Assembly: GCA_903904855.1 (NCBI GenBank)
Contig: CAIVEH010000210.1
Coordinates: forward strand, 1 to 38,260
Origin: an uncultured Bacteroidota bacterium
GTDB lineage: Bacteria; Bacteroidota; Bacteroidia; Chitinophagales; Chitinophagaceae
Reading direction: 5' to 3'
DNA: 38,260 nucleotides
The translations under genes were made by a program, and so were the position numbers. This document shows, in pieces, positions 16,077-23,515 of this stretch. The notes below the pieces were generated by a model. That model was not told where the DNA came from, ran no database searches, and saw nothing but the letters and a program-made list of their open reading frames with translations. How positions within the stretch are numbered: position 1 is the first letter of the stretch; every line of letters starts with the position of its first letter.

Positions 16077-17432
16077 CTAAAAGTTACTCTGTTTTTTTAA
16101 TGCAAACTTTACCAGATAGTATAGTGGGAAACCCAAAACAAACAAAATAAATCCTGTGATTGCGGCCCAAGGATTTGTATAAAAAACACTGATGTTTACA
16201 GCCAGGTATACCAGGATAAAGAATGCAGGCAGGTAAGGGTATCCTTTTATTTTAAAGATATCTTTTGGCTCCCCGGATTTCTTTGCACGGTAACGAAGTA
16301 TAAAAATGGCTGCTGCAGCAGTAATCAGGCTGATACTGTCGAAGAACATCACATGCTCCAGTATTTTCTGGAATGAGGAAATAAAAAACAGGGTGATAAA
16401 AATGAATACACAAAAAACGGTGAGTGCAAATTCCTGCACCTGGGTTTTATGGTTGAATCGCTTAAAAATGGGTGGCAATACATTGTCTTCGGCCATGGCA
16501 AAATAAATTCTGGGGTTGCTCATCACCGATACATTGACATAAGCCATTACCGAAATAAACATGATTACAGAGACCAATTTAAAAGCAACTTTACCAAACA
16601 TCAGCCCCATAATATCGGAGGCAATAGTAGTGGAATGGGCCAGTCCATTAAGTCCGAGAATCCTGTAATAAGAGTAATTCACACTCAGGTAAATAATCAG
16701 AATAATAGTTATACCGAAGAATATAGCCCGTGGCATGGTGCGGCTGGCATTGGGTATATCCTTGCCGAAATTCATGGTTTGCTGGTAACCTCCATAGGTA
16801 AAAAATACGGGGATAAAGCACATAGCAAAAGCCTTAAACATATCACCGGCTGACTGATCGGGCGTGGCAACGATTGGCTGGTTGTGGTCTCCGGCTACGA
16901 AAAACACTGCGGATATCAGCAGCACCAGCATGCTCAGCTTTACCAGCATTAAACCATTGAGAAATTTGGCACTGACTCTAATACCAATCATATTGATAAT
17001 ATAAAGCAAGACCAGCGAAGAAATGGTGATGGATTTTATAGCTATATCATGCTCAATATTGGGTAATAAAATAGGTGCAATATATTCGGCACCCATTATG
17101 GCCACACCAGCTGTGGCTGCTGCATTGCTGATAACAACTATCCAGTTGACCATAAATGCAAAACATGGATGATAGCAGTGGGAAAAAATTTTATAGAACC
17201 CTCCGGCTACAGGATAGCGGGAGCCAATCTCGGCAAAGGTGAGTGCACCGATAAAACTAACCACTGCACCGGTTATCCATGCCGCGAAAAAGATCATTGG
17301 TATGACGGCTTTATGGGCAACCTCTGATGGCACCCTGAAAATGCCCATGCCAATCACCAGGCCCGCCACTATCATGGTCAGGTCGAAAGTACGAAGCTGT
17401 GGTTTTATTTTATCGTCCTGAGTAGTGGCCAT
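16077..17432 (-). CDS. APC-superfamily amino acid permease
   Basis: The 451-aa membrane protein has about 12 hydrophobic helices. The first shows the APC signature 'MIVAGLVIGMGIFRVPSEVA' (residues about 20-39), whose Gly-rich unwound region binds the amino acid backbone. 'GALTFAEIGSRYPVAGGFYKIF' follows, typical of amino acid/polyamine antiporters and permeases. It should import or exchange an amino acid. The substrate is not visible in sequence. It is the upstream gene of a likely two-gene unit with the GyrI-like gene. Confidence 0.9.
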   Translation of the reverse strand: MATTQDDKIKPQLRTFDLTMIVAGLVIGMGIFRVPSEVAHKAVIPMIFFAAWITGAVVSFIGALTFAEIGSRYPVAGGFYKIFSHCYHPCFAFMVNWIVVISNAAATAGVAIMGAEYIAPILLPNIEHDIAIKSITISSLVLLYIINMIGIRVSAKFLNGLMLVKLSMLVLLISAVFFVAGDHNQPIVATPDQSAGDMFKAFAMCFIPVFFTYGGYQQTMNFGKDIPNASRTMPRAIFFGITIILIIYLSVNYSYYRILGLNGLAHSTTIASDIMGLMFGKVAFKLVSVIMFISVMAYVNVSVMSNPRIYFAMAEDNVLPPIFKRFNHKTQVQEFALTVFCVFIFITLFFISSFQKILEHVMFFDSISLITAAAAIFILRYRAKKSGEPKDIFKIKGYPYLPAFFILVYLAVNISVFYTNPWAAITGFILFVLGFPLYYLVKFALKKQSNF

Positions 17433-17573
17433 CCCAATTCATTGAAAGGTCATAAAGCTAATTAAATGGAGAAAAATTAGCAGAAAAATCAGAGATTATT
17501 TGAGTAGATTAATAGAAATTTCAGGTAAAAAGGTATGTAAACAGGGAGAAAATAAACCATCGCAACTGATTTA

Positions 17574-17957
17574 TCAAAGTTTCCAAGGATTCAAAATATC
17601 CAGATTGTAAACTGGCTTGAAGTCCTTCTCATTATTGGTAATAAGCGTAAGTTTGTTAACCATAGCTGTGGCTGCTATAATTGAATCGGGTGTTTTCAAT
17701 CGGTATTTTTTACGGAGTTTTATAGATTCTTCGACTATATTTTCATTAATCTCAGCATACACAACAGAAGCCATTATAAAAGCTCTATATCTCAAAATCT
17801 CCTCTTGAGTAAGTTATTGTTTGCTTAGAATTTCAATTGAAGAAACTACTGATATTTCAGGATCCAGATTTTCCATCATTCTTCTTCCTTTATCTGGTAA
17901 TAAACCTTAAAGAAAATCAATCACTGCATTGGAATCAATCAGATATCTCTTTCCCAT
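17574..17957 (-). pseudogene. VapC-like PIN-domain toxin broken by two in-frame TAA codons
   Basis: From the ATG at 17955-17957, one frame without indels runs 127 codons to the stop at 17574. It reads MGKRYLIDSNAVIDFL, TAA (codon 17, 17907-17909), GLLPDKGRRMMENLDPEISVV..., TAA (codon 48, 17814-17816), then ...TPDSIIAATAMVNKLTLITNNEKDF...LDILNPW. The PIN acidic residues are present: the first Asp in 'LIDSNAVIDF', Glu42 in 'SSIEIL', Asp in 'TPDSIIAATA' and Asp in 'NNEKDF'. It is a full-length VapC homologue ruined by two nonsense mutations. Its start overlaps the antitoxin-like gene by 19 bases, the usual vapBC layout. A 73-aa open remnant (17574-17795) covers the C-terminal half only. Confidence 0.88.
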
Positions 17958-18181
17958 TCTGATCGGCTTTGTTCAATGTGTTTATGCATTTCTTCTCCGG
18001 TTTCTTTGGAGATTACACCCCAGAATTGAGCCATAACTCCTGGCTTATTCTTAGCCTTTCCATTTACCTTATTTGTTTCATCTGTTGCAAAAACAAGGAC
18101 TTCAAGTTGTTTCCCAATATAATCAATTGGAAGATCAATGTGCAGGTCGGTATTAAGTGGTGTTATGATTGTACGTATCAT
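17939..18181 (-). CDS. VapB/Phd-like antitoxin, orphaned by toxin decay
   Basis: The 80-aa product lies directly before and overlaps the vapC pseudogene by 19 bases. It reads 'MIRTIITPLNTDLHIDLPIDYIGKQLEVLVFATDE', resembling the antitoxins that Bacteroidota pair with such PIN toxins: a short beta-rich N-terminus, a charged middle, and a C-terminal helix ('GVISKETGEEMHKHIEQSRSEWERDI') that would clasp the toxin. The frame is intact. A near-consensus box (TACCTTTA, complement of about 18186-18193) lies just before the start. With the toxin dead it may be a relic, or it may neutralise related toxins encoded elsewhere. Confidence 0.8.
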   Translation of the reverse strand: MIRTIITPLNTDLHIDLPIDYIGKQLEVLVFATDETNKVNGKAKNKPGVMAQFWGVISKETGEEMHKHIEQSRSEWERDI

Positions 18182-18221
18182 ATTGTAAAGGTAAAGATTT
18201 TTCAGATTCTTATTTACTGAA

Positions 18222-19187
18222 TTATAGAATCATCCCAGCCAATGCAAGCGCCGCATAATCCCCTATTTCCTCCCCTAATTCAGCAGGGACAATTATGCAG
18301 GTCCTTGCAGAAATTGGCAGCGTTTCCCTCATCAGCATCTCATTCATCCAAGGCTCAATCAATGATTGTGCCCTTCCATAAATGCCACCAATAATAATCA
18401 TTTCTGGGTTCAGGATATCAATAAGAACAGATAAGCCTCTTCCCAGGTATTGTCCGCAGGTTTTGTAAACATCAATGGCTGTTTCATCTCCTTTGAAAGC
18501 CGCACCTGCAACTGATTTTGCGGTTATTAAATGTAATTCACCAAGGTTTTTACATAATAATGTTTGCCCACCAATCTCCAGTATTGCCCTGGCTCTGCCC
18601 TGAGCCAGTTGGGCTATCCCTCCCCCACTGCAAAAACCTTCGAAAGATCCAGCTTTGCCAAAGCCTACCGGCCCAGTATCGGCCATCCGAATATGCCCTA
18701 CCTCACCGGCAGCATCGGTGCTTCCGGAATACAAACTACCGTTCAATATCAACCCAGCCCCCATCCCTGTGCCGAAGGTTAGGAAAATAATATTCTCCAA
18801 ACCTTTACCAGCCCCATATTTCCATTCAGCAACAGCGCATGCATTAGCATCATTTTGCAGAGTGGCTTTTACCCCAAATCTTTTTCCCACCAAATCAACA
18901 ATAGGTATATTGTCCCAGCCCGGCAAGTTAGGAGGAGATAAGATTACACCAGTTTTACTATTTAAAGGCCCTCCGCATGATATGCCTACACCAGATAATA
19001 TGCTCTTCGGAATTGAATATTTTTCCAGCATTGTCTCGGCGGTGCCGAACAATAATTCAATCATTTCAAGGGCAGGCATGCTTGTTGCCAGCACTTCTCT
19101 GGCAATGATGCTTATAGTTTTCAGATTGTTGGTTTTGCCGATAATTACGGCACATTTTGTGCCACCAATATCAAATCCTAACAGCAT
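18222..19187 (-). CDS. ROK-family sugar kinase / glucokinase-like
   Basis: The 321-aa product begins with the actin-fold phosphate-binding motif 'LLGFDIGGTKCAVIIG' (residues 2-17). It has the ROK 'NDANACAVAEWKYGAGKG' and 'FLTFGTGMGAGLILNGSLY' segments, which hold the catalytic Asp and the adenosine site. The usual ROK zinc motif (CxCGxxGCxE) after 'GEVGHIRM' is replaced by 'GSFEGFCSGGGIAQLA', so zinc binding is probably lost, as in some ROK kinases. It should phosphorylate a sugar such as glucose or an amino sugar using ATP. There is no attached DNA-binding domain, so it is not a NagC-type repressor. Confidence 0.88.
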   Translation of the reverse strand: MLLGFDIGGTKCAVIIGKTNNLKTISIIAREVLATSMPALEMIELLFGTAETMLEKYSIPKSILSGVGISCGGPLNSKTGVILSPPNLPGWDNIPIVDLVGKRFGVKATLQNDANACAVAEWKYGAGKGLENIIFLTFGTGMGAGLILNGSLYSGSTDAAGEVGHIRMADTGPVGFGKAGSFEGFCSGGGIAQLAQGRARAILEIGGQTLLCKNLGELHLITAKSVAGAAFKGDETAIDVYKTCGQYLGRGLSVLIDILNPEMIIIGGIYGRAQSLIEPWMNEMLMRETLPISARTCIIVPAELGEEIGDYAALALAGMIL

Positions 19188-19212
19188 AAATAATGTGCAG
19201 TTTCTATTCAGC

Positions 19213-19220
19213 CAAATCTA
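19213..19220 (-). promoter_or_regulatory. TAGATTTG promoter box for the ROK gene
   Basis: The complement of 19213-19220 reads TAGATTTG, matching TAnnTTTG, 25 bases before the ROK start codon. A second box, TAAATTTG, points the other way at 19225-19232, making a back-to-back pair. Confidence 0.5.
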
Positions 19221-19310
19221 ATATTAAATTTGCGCCCATCAGCAATACTTTCCATTTTTATATTCTTCGGCAAATGTTTTGCATCATACCCATATACCGT
19301 TTCCCCTCTT

Positions 19311-19318
19311 TACCTTTG
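19311..19318 (+). promoter_or_regulatory. TACCTTTG promoter box that fixes the ribH start
   Basis: TACCTTTG matches TAnnTTTG exactly and lies 17 bases before the ATG at 19336. The open frame extends back to 19279, across this box, but an mRNA started here would lack the upstream codons. This favours 19336 as the real start. Confidence 0.6.
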
Positions 19319-19335
19319 ACCCACAAAATGGATTT

Positions 19336-19833
19336 ATGGCACAATCGCACAACAGCAGCAGTCTGATGGATACACACAAACTGGACATTTTAAAATTGCC
19401 CAGGGTAGCAATCGTTCATACCGAATGGAATGATAAAATTGTGCGGGAATTGAAGAATGGCTGTGAAGGCATTATCCATAAATATTCAGGTGAAATACTG
19501 GAAAATGTTGCTGTGCCGGGTTGTTTTGAACTGCCTTTTGCCTGCAGGCATCTTTGGGAGCACTACAAAAATAAAGAAGTAAAACCCGAAGCTATCATAG
19601 CTTTTGGGGCAGTGATACGAGGCGGGACACCCCATTTCGAGTATGTATGCAAGGCGGTTACTGACGGTATTTTACAGTTGAATATGACTTTACCCATCCC
19701 GGTAATTTTCGGAGTGCTGACCCTCGACAATGAAGATCAGGCCTGGGAACGGCTGGGTGGCCCTCATGGCCATAAGGGGGAAGAAGCGGCATTGACTGCG
19801 TTAAAAATGATCAGTTTTTGCCAGAGTTATTGA
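19336..19833 (+). CDS. ribH: 6,7-dimethyl-8-ribityllumazine synthase
   Basis: The 165-aa product (from MAQSHNSS) condenses 5-amino-6-ribitylamino-uracil with 3,4-dihydroxy-2-butanone 4-phosphate, the penultimate step of riboflavin synthesis. It assembles as pentamers or 60-mers. Diagnostic segments are 'VPGCFELPFA', 'AFGAVIRGGTPHFEYVCKAVTDGI' (with the active-site His) and 'FGVLTLDNEDQAWERLGG..GHKGEEAA'. I chose 19336 because the first 19 codons of the longer frame span a promoter box and are not conserved in type. The gene stands alone, away from other rib genes. Its last 7 bases overlap the convergent CWC/DUF5522 gene. Confidence 0.95.
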   Translation: MAQSHNSSSLMDTHKLDILKLPRVAIVHTEWNDKIVRELKNGCEGIIHKYSGEILENVAVPGCFELPFACRHLWEHYKNKEVKPEAIIAFGAVIRGGTPHFEYVCKAVTDGILQLNMTLPIPVIFGVLTLDNEDQAWERLGGPHGHKGEEAALTALKMISFCQSY

Positions 19834-20201
19834 TCTGATTTTTTGTTTCCATAAGGGCAGTGCCTGCAACCATTTCCGCAGCAATAGCCCCGTTTAAACA
19901 AAAACCATTTTGTGAAAACCAGGTAGCCATCTTCAGTATAGTAATCTATTCCTTCAATGGCTTTTGATGATTTTGGTAAAAGCTGAGCTTGATTATTCAG
20001 TGCGTCTTCAGTGCTAAGCGACTTTGTATATTCATTGATTTTCTTTATCGTTTCCGCCTTCAGACAAGCGGGACAAAGGCAATCTGCATCAAGGTTTATT
20101 GGAAATATGGAAGGGTAACTCTCACACCAGCAATGTCCATCCTTCTCAGTATTCCCACATGAAAAATCTGCATGACAGACCGAACATTTTTTTTGTTTCA
20201 C
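19827..20201 (-). CDS. Cysteine-rich CWC and DUF5522 fusion protein
   Basis: The 124-aa product starts at a GTG. It has an N-terminal CWC-type zinc-ribbon region with cysteines in 'CSVCHADFSCG', 'CWCESYP' and 'DADCLCPACL' (residues 7-42). A C-terminal DUF5522-type segment follows: 'YYTEDGYLVFTKWFLFKRGYCCGNGCRHCPYG' (about 88-119). These two units are often separate neighbouring genes in other bacteria. Here they are one frame, probably binding one or two metals. The role is unknown. It overlaps ribH tail-to-tail by 7 bases, a tight convergent arrangement. Confidence 0.85.
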   Translation of the reverse strand: MKQKKCSVCHADFSCGNTEKDGHCWCESYPSIFPINLDADCLCPACLKAETIKKINEYTKSLSTEDALNNQAQLLPKSSKAIEGIDYYTEDGYLVFTKWFLFKRGYCCGNGCRHCPYGNKKSDQ

Positions 20202-20268
20202 TTGAAAGTAAAGACTATTGCTTATTTAATTTTTTAGCTGCAAAATTGCTATTTGATTTTTGACACAG

Positions 20269-20402
20269 CCCAAGGTTTCAACCGCGGGTAAAATGAATAT
20301 GACTTAAATAAACTGTTTAAACCGTTTGCACTTGCCAGGTAAACCGTTAAAACGGTTGGTGTCAATTCTGTTTTATTACTAACCCACGGTTTAAACCGTG
20401 GG
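20269..20402. repeat. Composite palindromic intergenic element (four dyads)
   Basis: The spacer holds four related inverted repeats built on ACGGTTTAAACCGT-like cores. They are an imperfect dyad CCCAAGGTT..AACCGCGGG (20269-20288), AAACTGTTTAAACCGTTT (20310-20327), AACCGTT-AA-AACGGTT (20342-20357), and the perfect 20-bp palindrome CCCACGGTTTAAACCGTGGG (20383-20402). Intergenic elements of this look recur in Bacteroidota genomes. It follows the pdhB stop and could fold as a 3' mRNA structure. Confidence 0.75.
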
Positions 20403-20449
20403 CTATGTATTTTCCTATAAACCAAATTGAATGCGCTTTATATAAAACC

Positions 20450-21433
20450 TTATTTCACCAGATACATAACTTCCTTCACCAGCTTCACAGTACGGGGCAC
20501 ATCGGGCAGATAAAGTGCTACGAGGTTGGGGGCATAGTGCATATTGGTATCAGCAGAACATATCCTTCGGATAGGTGCATCCAGGTAATCAAATGCTTCC
20601 TTCTGCACCCTGTAGCTGATCTCTGAAGATACACTACCAAAAGGCCACTGCTCTTCAACAATTACCAGGCGGTTTGTCTTTTTTACTGAATCAACAATAG
20701 TATGCCAGTCGAGCGGGCGAATGGTGCGCAGGTCAATAACCTCAGCGCTGATATTCTCCTTAGCCAGTTCCTCTGCAGCTGACATAGCTACTTTCATCAT
20801 TTTGTTGTACGAAACTATGGTTACATCACTGCCTTCTCTTCTGATGGCAGCTTTTCCGATCTCAATAACATATTCTTCTTCCGGAACTTCGCCCAGGTCA
20901 CCATAAAAAGTCTCGCTTTCCATAAAAACCACAGGGTCTTCATCTCGGATCGCAGCTTTCAATAAGCCCTTGGCATCGTAAGGATTGATGGTGGAAATAA
21001 CTTTCAGCCCGGGCACATTGGCATACCAGTTTTCGAATGCCTGGGAGTGCTGTGCACCCAACTGGCCAGCTGAACCATTCGGACCACGAAAAACAATAGG
21101 GCATGTAAACTGGCCGGCACTCATAGAAACCACTTTAGCGGCATGGTTTACGATCTGGTCAATAGCCAATTCGGCGAAATTCCAGGTCATAAATTCCACG
21201 ATTGGCCTGGTACCGTTCATAGCTGCACCCACGCCTAGCGCTGCAAATCCCAATTCAGTAATAGGAGTGTCAATCACCCTCCTTGCACCAAATTCCTCAA
21301 GCATACCCTGGCTCACTTTATAGGCGCCATTATACTGTGCTACCTCTTCACCCATCAGGAATACCGAGGGATCACGGCGCATCTCCTCTTCCATCGCTTC
21401 CCGCAGTGCTTGTCTTAATGGTATAGTTCGCAT
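20450..21433 (-). CDS. pdhB: Pyruvate dehydrogenase E1 component, beta subunit
   Basis: The 327-aa product is the beta chain of a heterodimeric thiamine-diphosphate E1. It begins 'MRTIPLRQALREAMEEEM', shows 'DPSVFLMGEEVAQYNGAYKVSQGM' (the ThDP-region Glu lies in this segment), and continues 'RVIDTPITELGFAALGVGAAMNGTRPIVEFMTWNF' and 'HSQAFENWYANVPGLKV', all typical of PDH beta. With the alpha subunit and E2/E3 it converts pyruvate to acetyl-CoA. The alpha gene is not in this window. I chose the ATG at 21433 because it gives the family's usual length and start. A frame extension begins at the ATG at 21484 (17 extra residues). Branched-chain 2-oxoacid E1 is the alternative. Confidence 0.9.
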   Translation of the reverse strand: MRTIPLRQALREAMEEEMRRDPSVFLMGEEVAQYNGAYKVSQGMLEEFGARRVIDTPITELGFAALGVGAAMNGTRPIVEFMTWNFAELAIDQIVNHAAKVVSMSAGQFTCPIVFRGPNGSAGQLGAQHSQAFENWYANVPGLKVISTINPYDAKGLLKAAIRDEDPVVFMESETFYGDLGEVPEEEYVIEIGKAAIRREGSDVTIVSYNKMMKVAMSAAEELAKENISAEVIDLRTIRPLDWHTIVDSVKKTNRLVIVEEQWPFGSVSSEISYRVQKEAFDYLDAPIRRICSADTNMHYAPNLVALYLPDVPRTVKLVKEVMYLVK

Positions 21434-21492
21434 AGCTTTTACTTTTTCGTCTGTAGTTATTTTAGTTAAATGATTAACAACCATATATCTAT

Positions 21493-21519
21493 AAATTTCA
21501 AAATTTCAATGAAATTTCA
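21493..21519 (-). repeat. Triple AAATTTCA repeat in the pdhB leader
   Basis: Three copies of AAATTTCA lie at 21493-21500, 21501-21508 and 21512-21519. The first two are exact tandem copies. The second and third form a dyad (AAATTTCA-A-TGAAATTT, 21501-21517). The repeats fall between the promoter box at 21551-21558 and the start codon, so they would be in the mRNA leader. Confidence 0.6.
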
Positions 21520-21550
21520 AAAATATTCCTGCCCTATAAGCGGTGTGCGG

Positions 21551-21558
21551 CAAAGATA
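21551..21558 (-). promoter_or_regulatory. TATCTTTG promoter box upstream of pdhB
   Basis: The complement of 21551-21558 reads TATCTTTG, a perfect TAnnTTTG match. It gives a leader of roughly 110 bases to the start at 21433 (or about 60 to 21484). It lies next to the tail of the neighbouring lipoprotein gene. Confidence 0.55.
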
Positions 21559-21571
21559 ATAATTACCTGCT

Positions 21572-22405
21572 TCATTTCCCTTCCCGCTTAAAAGTAAGGG
21601 TACTAATGGCGCTGTTCTCTATGATTTTTAAAGTAAGATTATCTTGTCCAATAGCAAGGATATTCCATTTCATAGGTTCTCCTTCGGCGGTTTTTATTAT
21701 ACTTTTTACAGTTATTACGGTATCATTTTCAAGGTTCCAGCTAGCGGTATCTGTTTCTTTATCTACAGTTAATTCTACAACTCCGTCATTCCTGAAATTG
21801 AACCATGTATCAGCTTCTGGTTCCTTTTTGGTTATTCTTTCGCCTTCTGGATGAAAAGTAACCACACTATATTCGCCATTGTCCCTGAATTTTAGTTGCA
21901 TTGCTGTATCCGAAACTGAGACAATTTCCATTCGTACCTTTTCACCTTTAGTGGCAGAGTTAAGATCATCCAGAATCAGGAAGCCGAGACTATCTATATA
22001 CCAAGCGCTGGAATCAATATTTCCCTGAAAGGATAATATTGCCAATCCATTCTCACCAAAATAAAAAGAGGTAGATTTTACACCGTAATCTCTCATCTTT
22101 CTTGCACTGTCGAACTGAACCTGTAGCAAGGCTTTTAAGCTGTCCATATTCGCAGTTCCATAAAGCTGAATATTGGTAGCTGCATTATTGTTTTTACCCA
22201 GAGTATCAATATATATCTGGTTCAGCTTTGCAGTACTATCCATTCCCGGATTTGTGAGGTGGACTGCATTCCATTTGCCAATCAGTTTTTGCAGATTGTT
22301 TTCAAATGCAACCACATGCCACTTGCCAGAAAGTAATTTCTTTGTATCCTGTTTACAGGAAAAAAGCAACATTAATAAAACCAGGGAAAGACCAGTTTTT
22401 TTCAT
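21572..22405 (-). CDS. Putative lipoprotein of unknown function
   Basis: The 277-aa product begins with a lipoprotein signal peptide, 'MKKTGLSLVLLMLLFSCKQD', with Cys17 as the likely lipidated residue. Two 'GKW' segments come early (SGKWHVV about 26-32, IGKWNAV about 42-48). The rest is beta-rich, for example 'STSFYFGENGLAILSFQG' and 'NGEYSVVTFHPEGERI', suggestive of a lipocalin-like barrel domain, possibly duplicated ('WFNFRNDGVVELTVDKETDTASWNL'). No enzymatic motif is recognised. It likely sits in the inner or outer membrane facing the periplasm. It is 12 bases from the next exported-protein gene on the same strand. Confidence 0.75.
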   Translation of the reverse strand: MKKTGLSLVLLMLLFSCKQDTKKLLSGKWHVVAFENNLQKLIGKWNAVHLTNPGMDSTAKLNQIYIDTLGKNNNAATNIQLYGTANMDSLKALLQVQFDSARKMRDYGVKSTSFYFGENGLAILSFQGNIDSSAWYIDSLGFLILDDLNSATKGEKVRMEIVSVSDTAMQLKFRDNGEYSVVTFHPEGERITKKEPEADTWFNFRNDGVVELTVDKETDTASWNLENDTVITVKSIIKTAEGEPMKWNILAIGQDNLTLKIIENSAISTLTFKREGK

Positions 22406-22417
22406 AATTCAGATATT

Positions 22418-22765
22418 TCATTGTTCGCCAGTGGCAAGGTAACGTTTTTGCCTTAAATCGTATAGTACGAAACTACTATCTTTTCTGTCCAGTAAAAAAC
22501 CTCTGTAACCGTTTTCCGGTACCATAATTGTAAACTTCTGAGGTGGGTATTTGTTTTGCTGAAACAGAATTTCAATGTGTATAGGGCCAGCTTTCAATTC
22601 AGATAATATGCAATAATTTTTCCCGTATCTGGGCATCATTATGCCTTCCATCTTCACATAAAAAGGAGTTATTTTGTCACCCTGAATATAAATGTAAGAG
22701 AAATGACCGGCAATAACTGCATGACTGAATACAACTGCCAGAAAAATCAGATATGCTGCTTTCAT
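22418..22765 (-). CDS. Small exported protein of unknown function
   Basis: The 115-aa product starts MKAAYLIFLAVVFSHAVIAG, a signal peptide. The ATG at 22765 was chosen; the longer frame needs a TTG at 22819 and reads through an odd N-terminal stretch. The mature part has 'HFSYIYIQGDKITPFYVKMEGIMMPRYGKNYCILSEL' and 'PENGYRGFLLDRKDSSFVLYDLRQKRY', a beta-rich periplasmic domain that I recall near lipoprotein genes in Bacteroidota. It resembles no family I can name. It is followed closely by the lipoprotein gene and may be cotranscribed with it. Confidence 0.7.
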   Translation of the reverse strand: MKAAYLIFLAVVFSHAVIAGHFSYIYIQGDKITPFYVKMEGIMMPRYGKNYCILSELKAGPIHIEILFQQNKYPPQKFTIMVPENGYRGFLLDRKDSSFVLYDLRQKRYLATGEQ

Positions 22766-22847
22766 CTTATTAAAGCCCCAGTTACTTATTTGAAAAATGA
22801 GTGCTATCCATGCCTGCAAGGGCAGGTTTAGATTTACTTTATATGAA

Positions 22848-22882
22848 CTTTAACTTCAGACTAAGGACTAAATACTTCAGAC
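22848..22882. repeat. Short heptad array (5 x 7 bp)
   Basis: Five consecutive 7-mers CTTTAAC, TTCAGAC, TAAGGAC, TAAATAC, TTCAGAC read on the plus strand. TTCAGAC occurs twice, two units apart. The array lies in the spacer between the biotin carrier and exported-protein genes. On the minus strand the units read GTCTGAA, GTATTTA, GTCCTTA, close to the GTCTAAA units of the array at 36385. Confidence 0.6.
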
Positions 22883-22890
22883 TCAAAATA

Positions 22891-23391
22891 CTATTCCAGT
22901 TCTATTAGAACAGCGCCTTTTTCCACTGCGGTCCTTTCTGTTACTTTTATGGCTTTAACTGTAGCAGGGCCTGTTGCCTTCAGGATGTTTTCCATTTTCA
23001 TTGCTTCCAGTACCACCAGCCCGTCGCCTTTATTAACCTGCTGGCCAGGGGTAACCAGTATTTTCAAAATCATTCCGGGCATCGGTGCTTTTACAGGTTC
23101 TGTTTTCTGCAGAGCCTTAAGGTTAATGCCCATATTGCTCAGCAGCAGGTCAATAGGTTCCTTTACAGATATAGTATAAAGCTGACCATTAACACGGAGT
23201 GAAATTTCCTTGTTATTGCGGTCTGTATTTTCAATAATAGCAGTAAAACTTTTACCATTATATAATACACTTATAAGTCCATTGGCTTGCCAGCTAGCAT
23301 CCCAATTGGCAGGTGTATTATTAATTTCAAAACGTCCTCCATCCTGGTTGATGGAAAATGTTTGCTTGTCATTTACTGTTAATTGCAACAC
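22891..23391 (-). CDS. Biotin carboxyl carrier (biotinyl-lipoyl) domain protein
   Basis: The 166-aa product, from a GTG start, has an N-terminal domain of about 85 residues with beta-rich sequence. A C-terminal biotinyl domain follows: 'APMPGMILKILVTPGQQVNKGDGLVVLEAMKMENILKATG', where the Lys in EAMKM (residue about 131) is the biotinylation site. It should carry CO2 in an acyl-CoA carboxylase (propionyl-CoA, methylcrotonyl-CoA or acetyl-CoA type) or a similar complex. No carboxylase or biotin carboxylase gene is nearby, so its partner is encoded elsewhere. Its own promoter box lies at 23414-23421. Confidence 0.88.
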   Translation of the reverse strand: MLQLTVNDKQTFSINQDGGRFEINNTPANWDASWQANGLISVLYNGKSFTAIIENTDRNNKEISLRVNGQLYTISVKEPIDLLLSNMGINLKALQKTEPVKAPMPGMILKILVTPGQQVNKGDGLVVLEAMKMENILKATGPATVKAIKVTERTAVEKGAVLIELE

Positions 23392-23413
23392 GAGCGTAGT
23401 TGATTTTGGAAAA

Positions 23414-23421
23414 CAAAAATA
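23414..23421 (-). promoter_or_regulatory. TATTTTTG promoter box for the biotin carrier gene
   Basis: The complement of 23414-23421 reads TATTTTTG, matching TAnnTTTG, about 22 bases before the GTG start. Confidence 0.5.
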
Positions 23422-23515
23422 GTTAAATGCCGTCTCTTAAAAAGATAAATGATAAATATTATTTTATCAATCACTTTTTAGCATCCCAAGGTAATTAATT
23501 GCCATAGACAAAATA

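Noticed and set aside
17574-17795. 73-aa PIN protein as an intact gene
   Set aside because: It is only the C-terminal half of a VapC frame, missing the first catalytic Asp. Upstream sequence continues the same protein through two stop codons.
19279-19335. Longer ribH start at 19279
   Set aside because: The extension spans a perfect TACCTTTG promoter box and is not typical of RibH N-termini. The ATG at 19336 is better.
19328-19420. FMN riboswitch before or in ribH
   Set aside because: The short leader has no room for the conserved multi-stem FMN aptamer, and none of its signature segments was seen.
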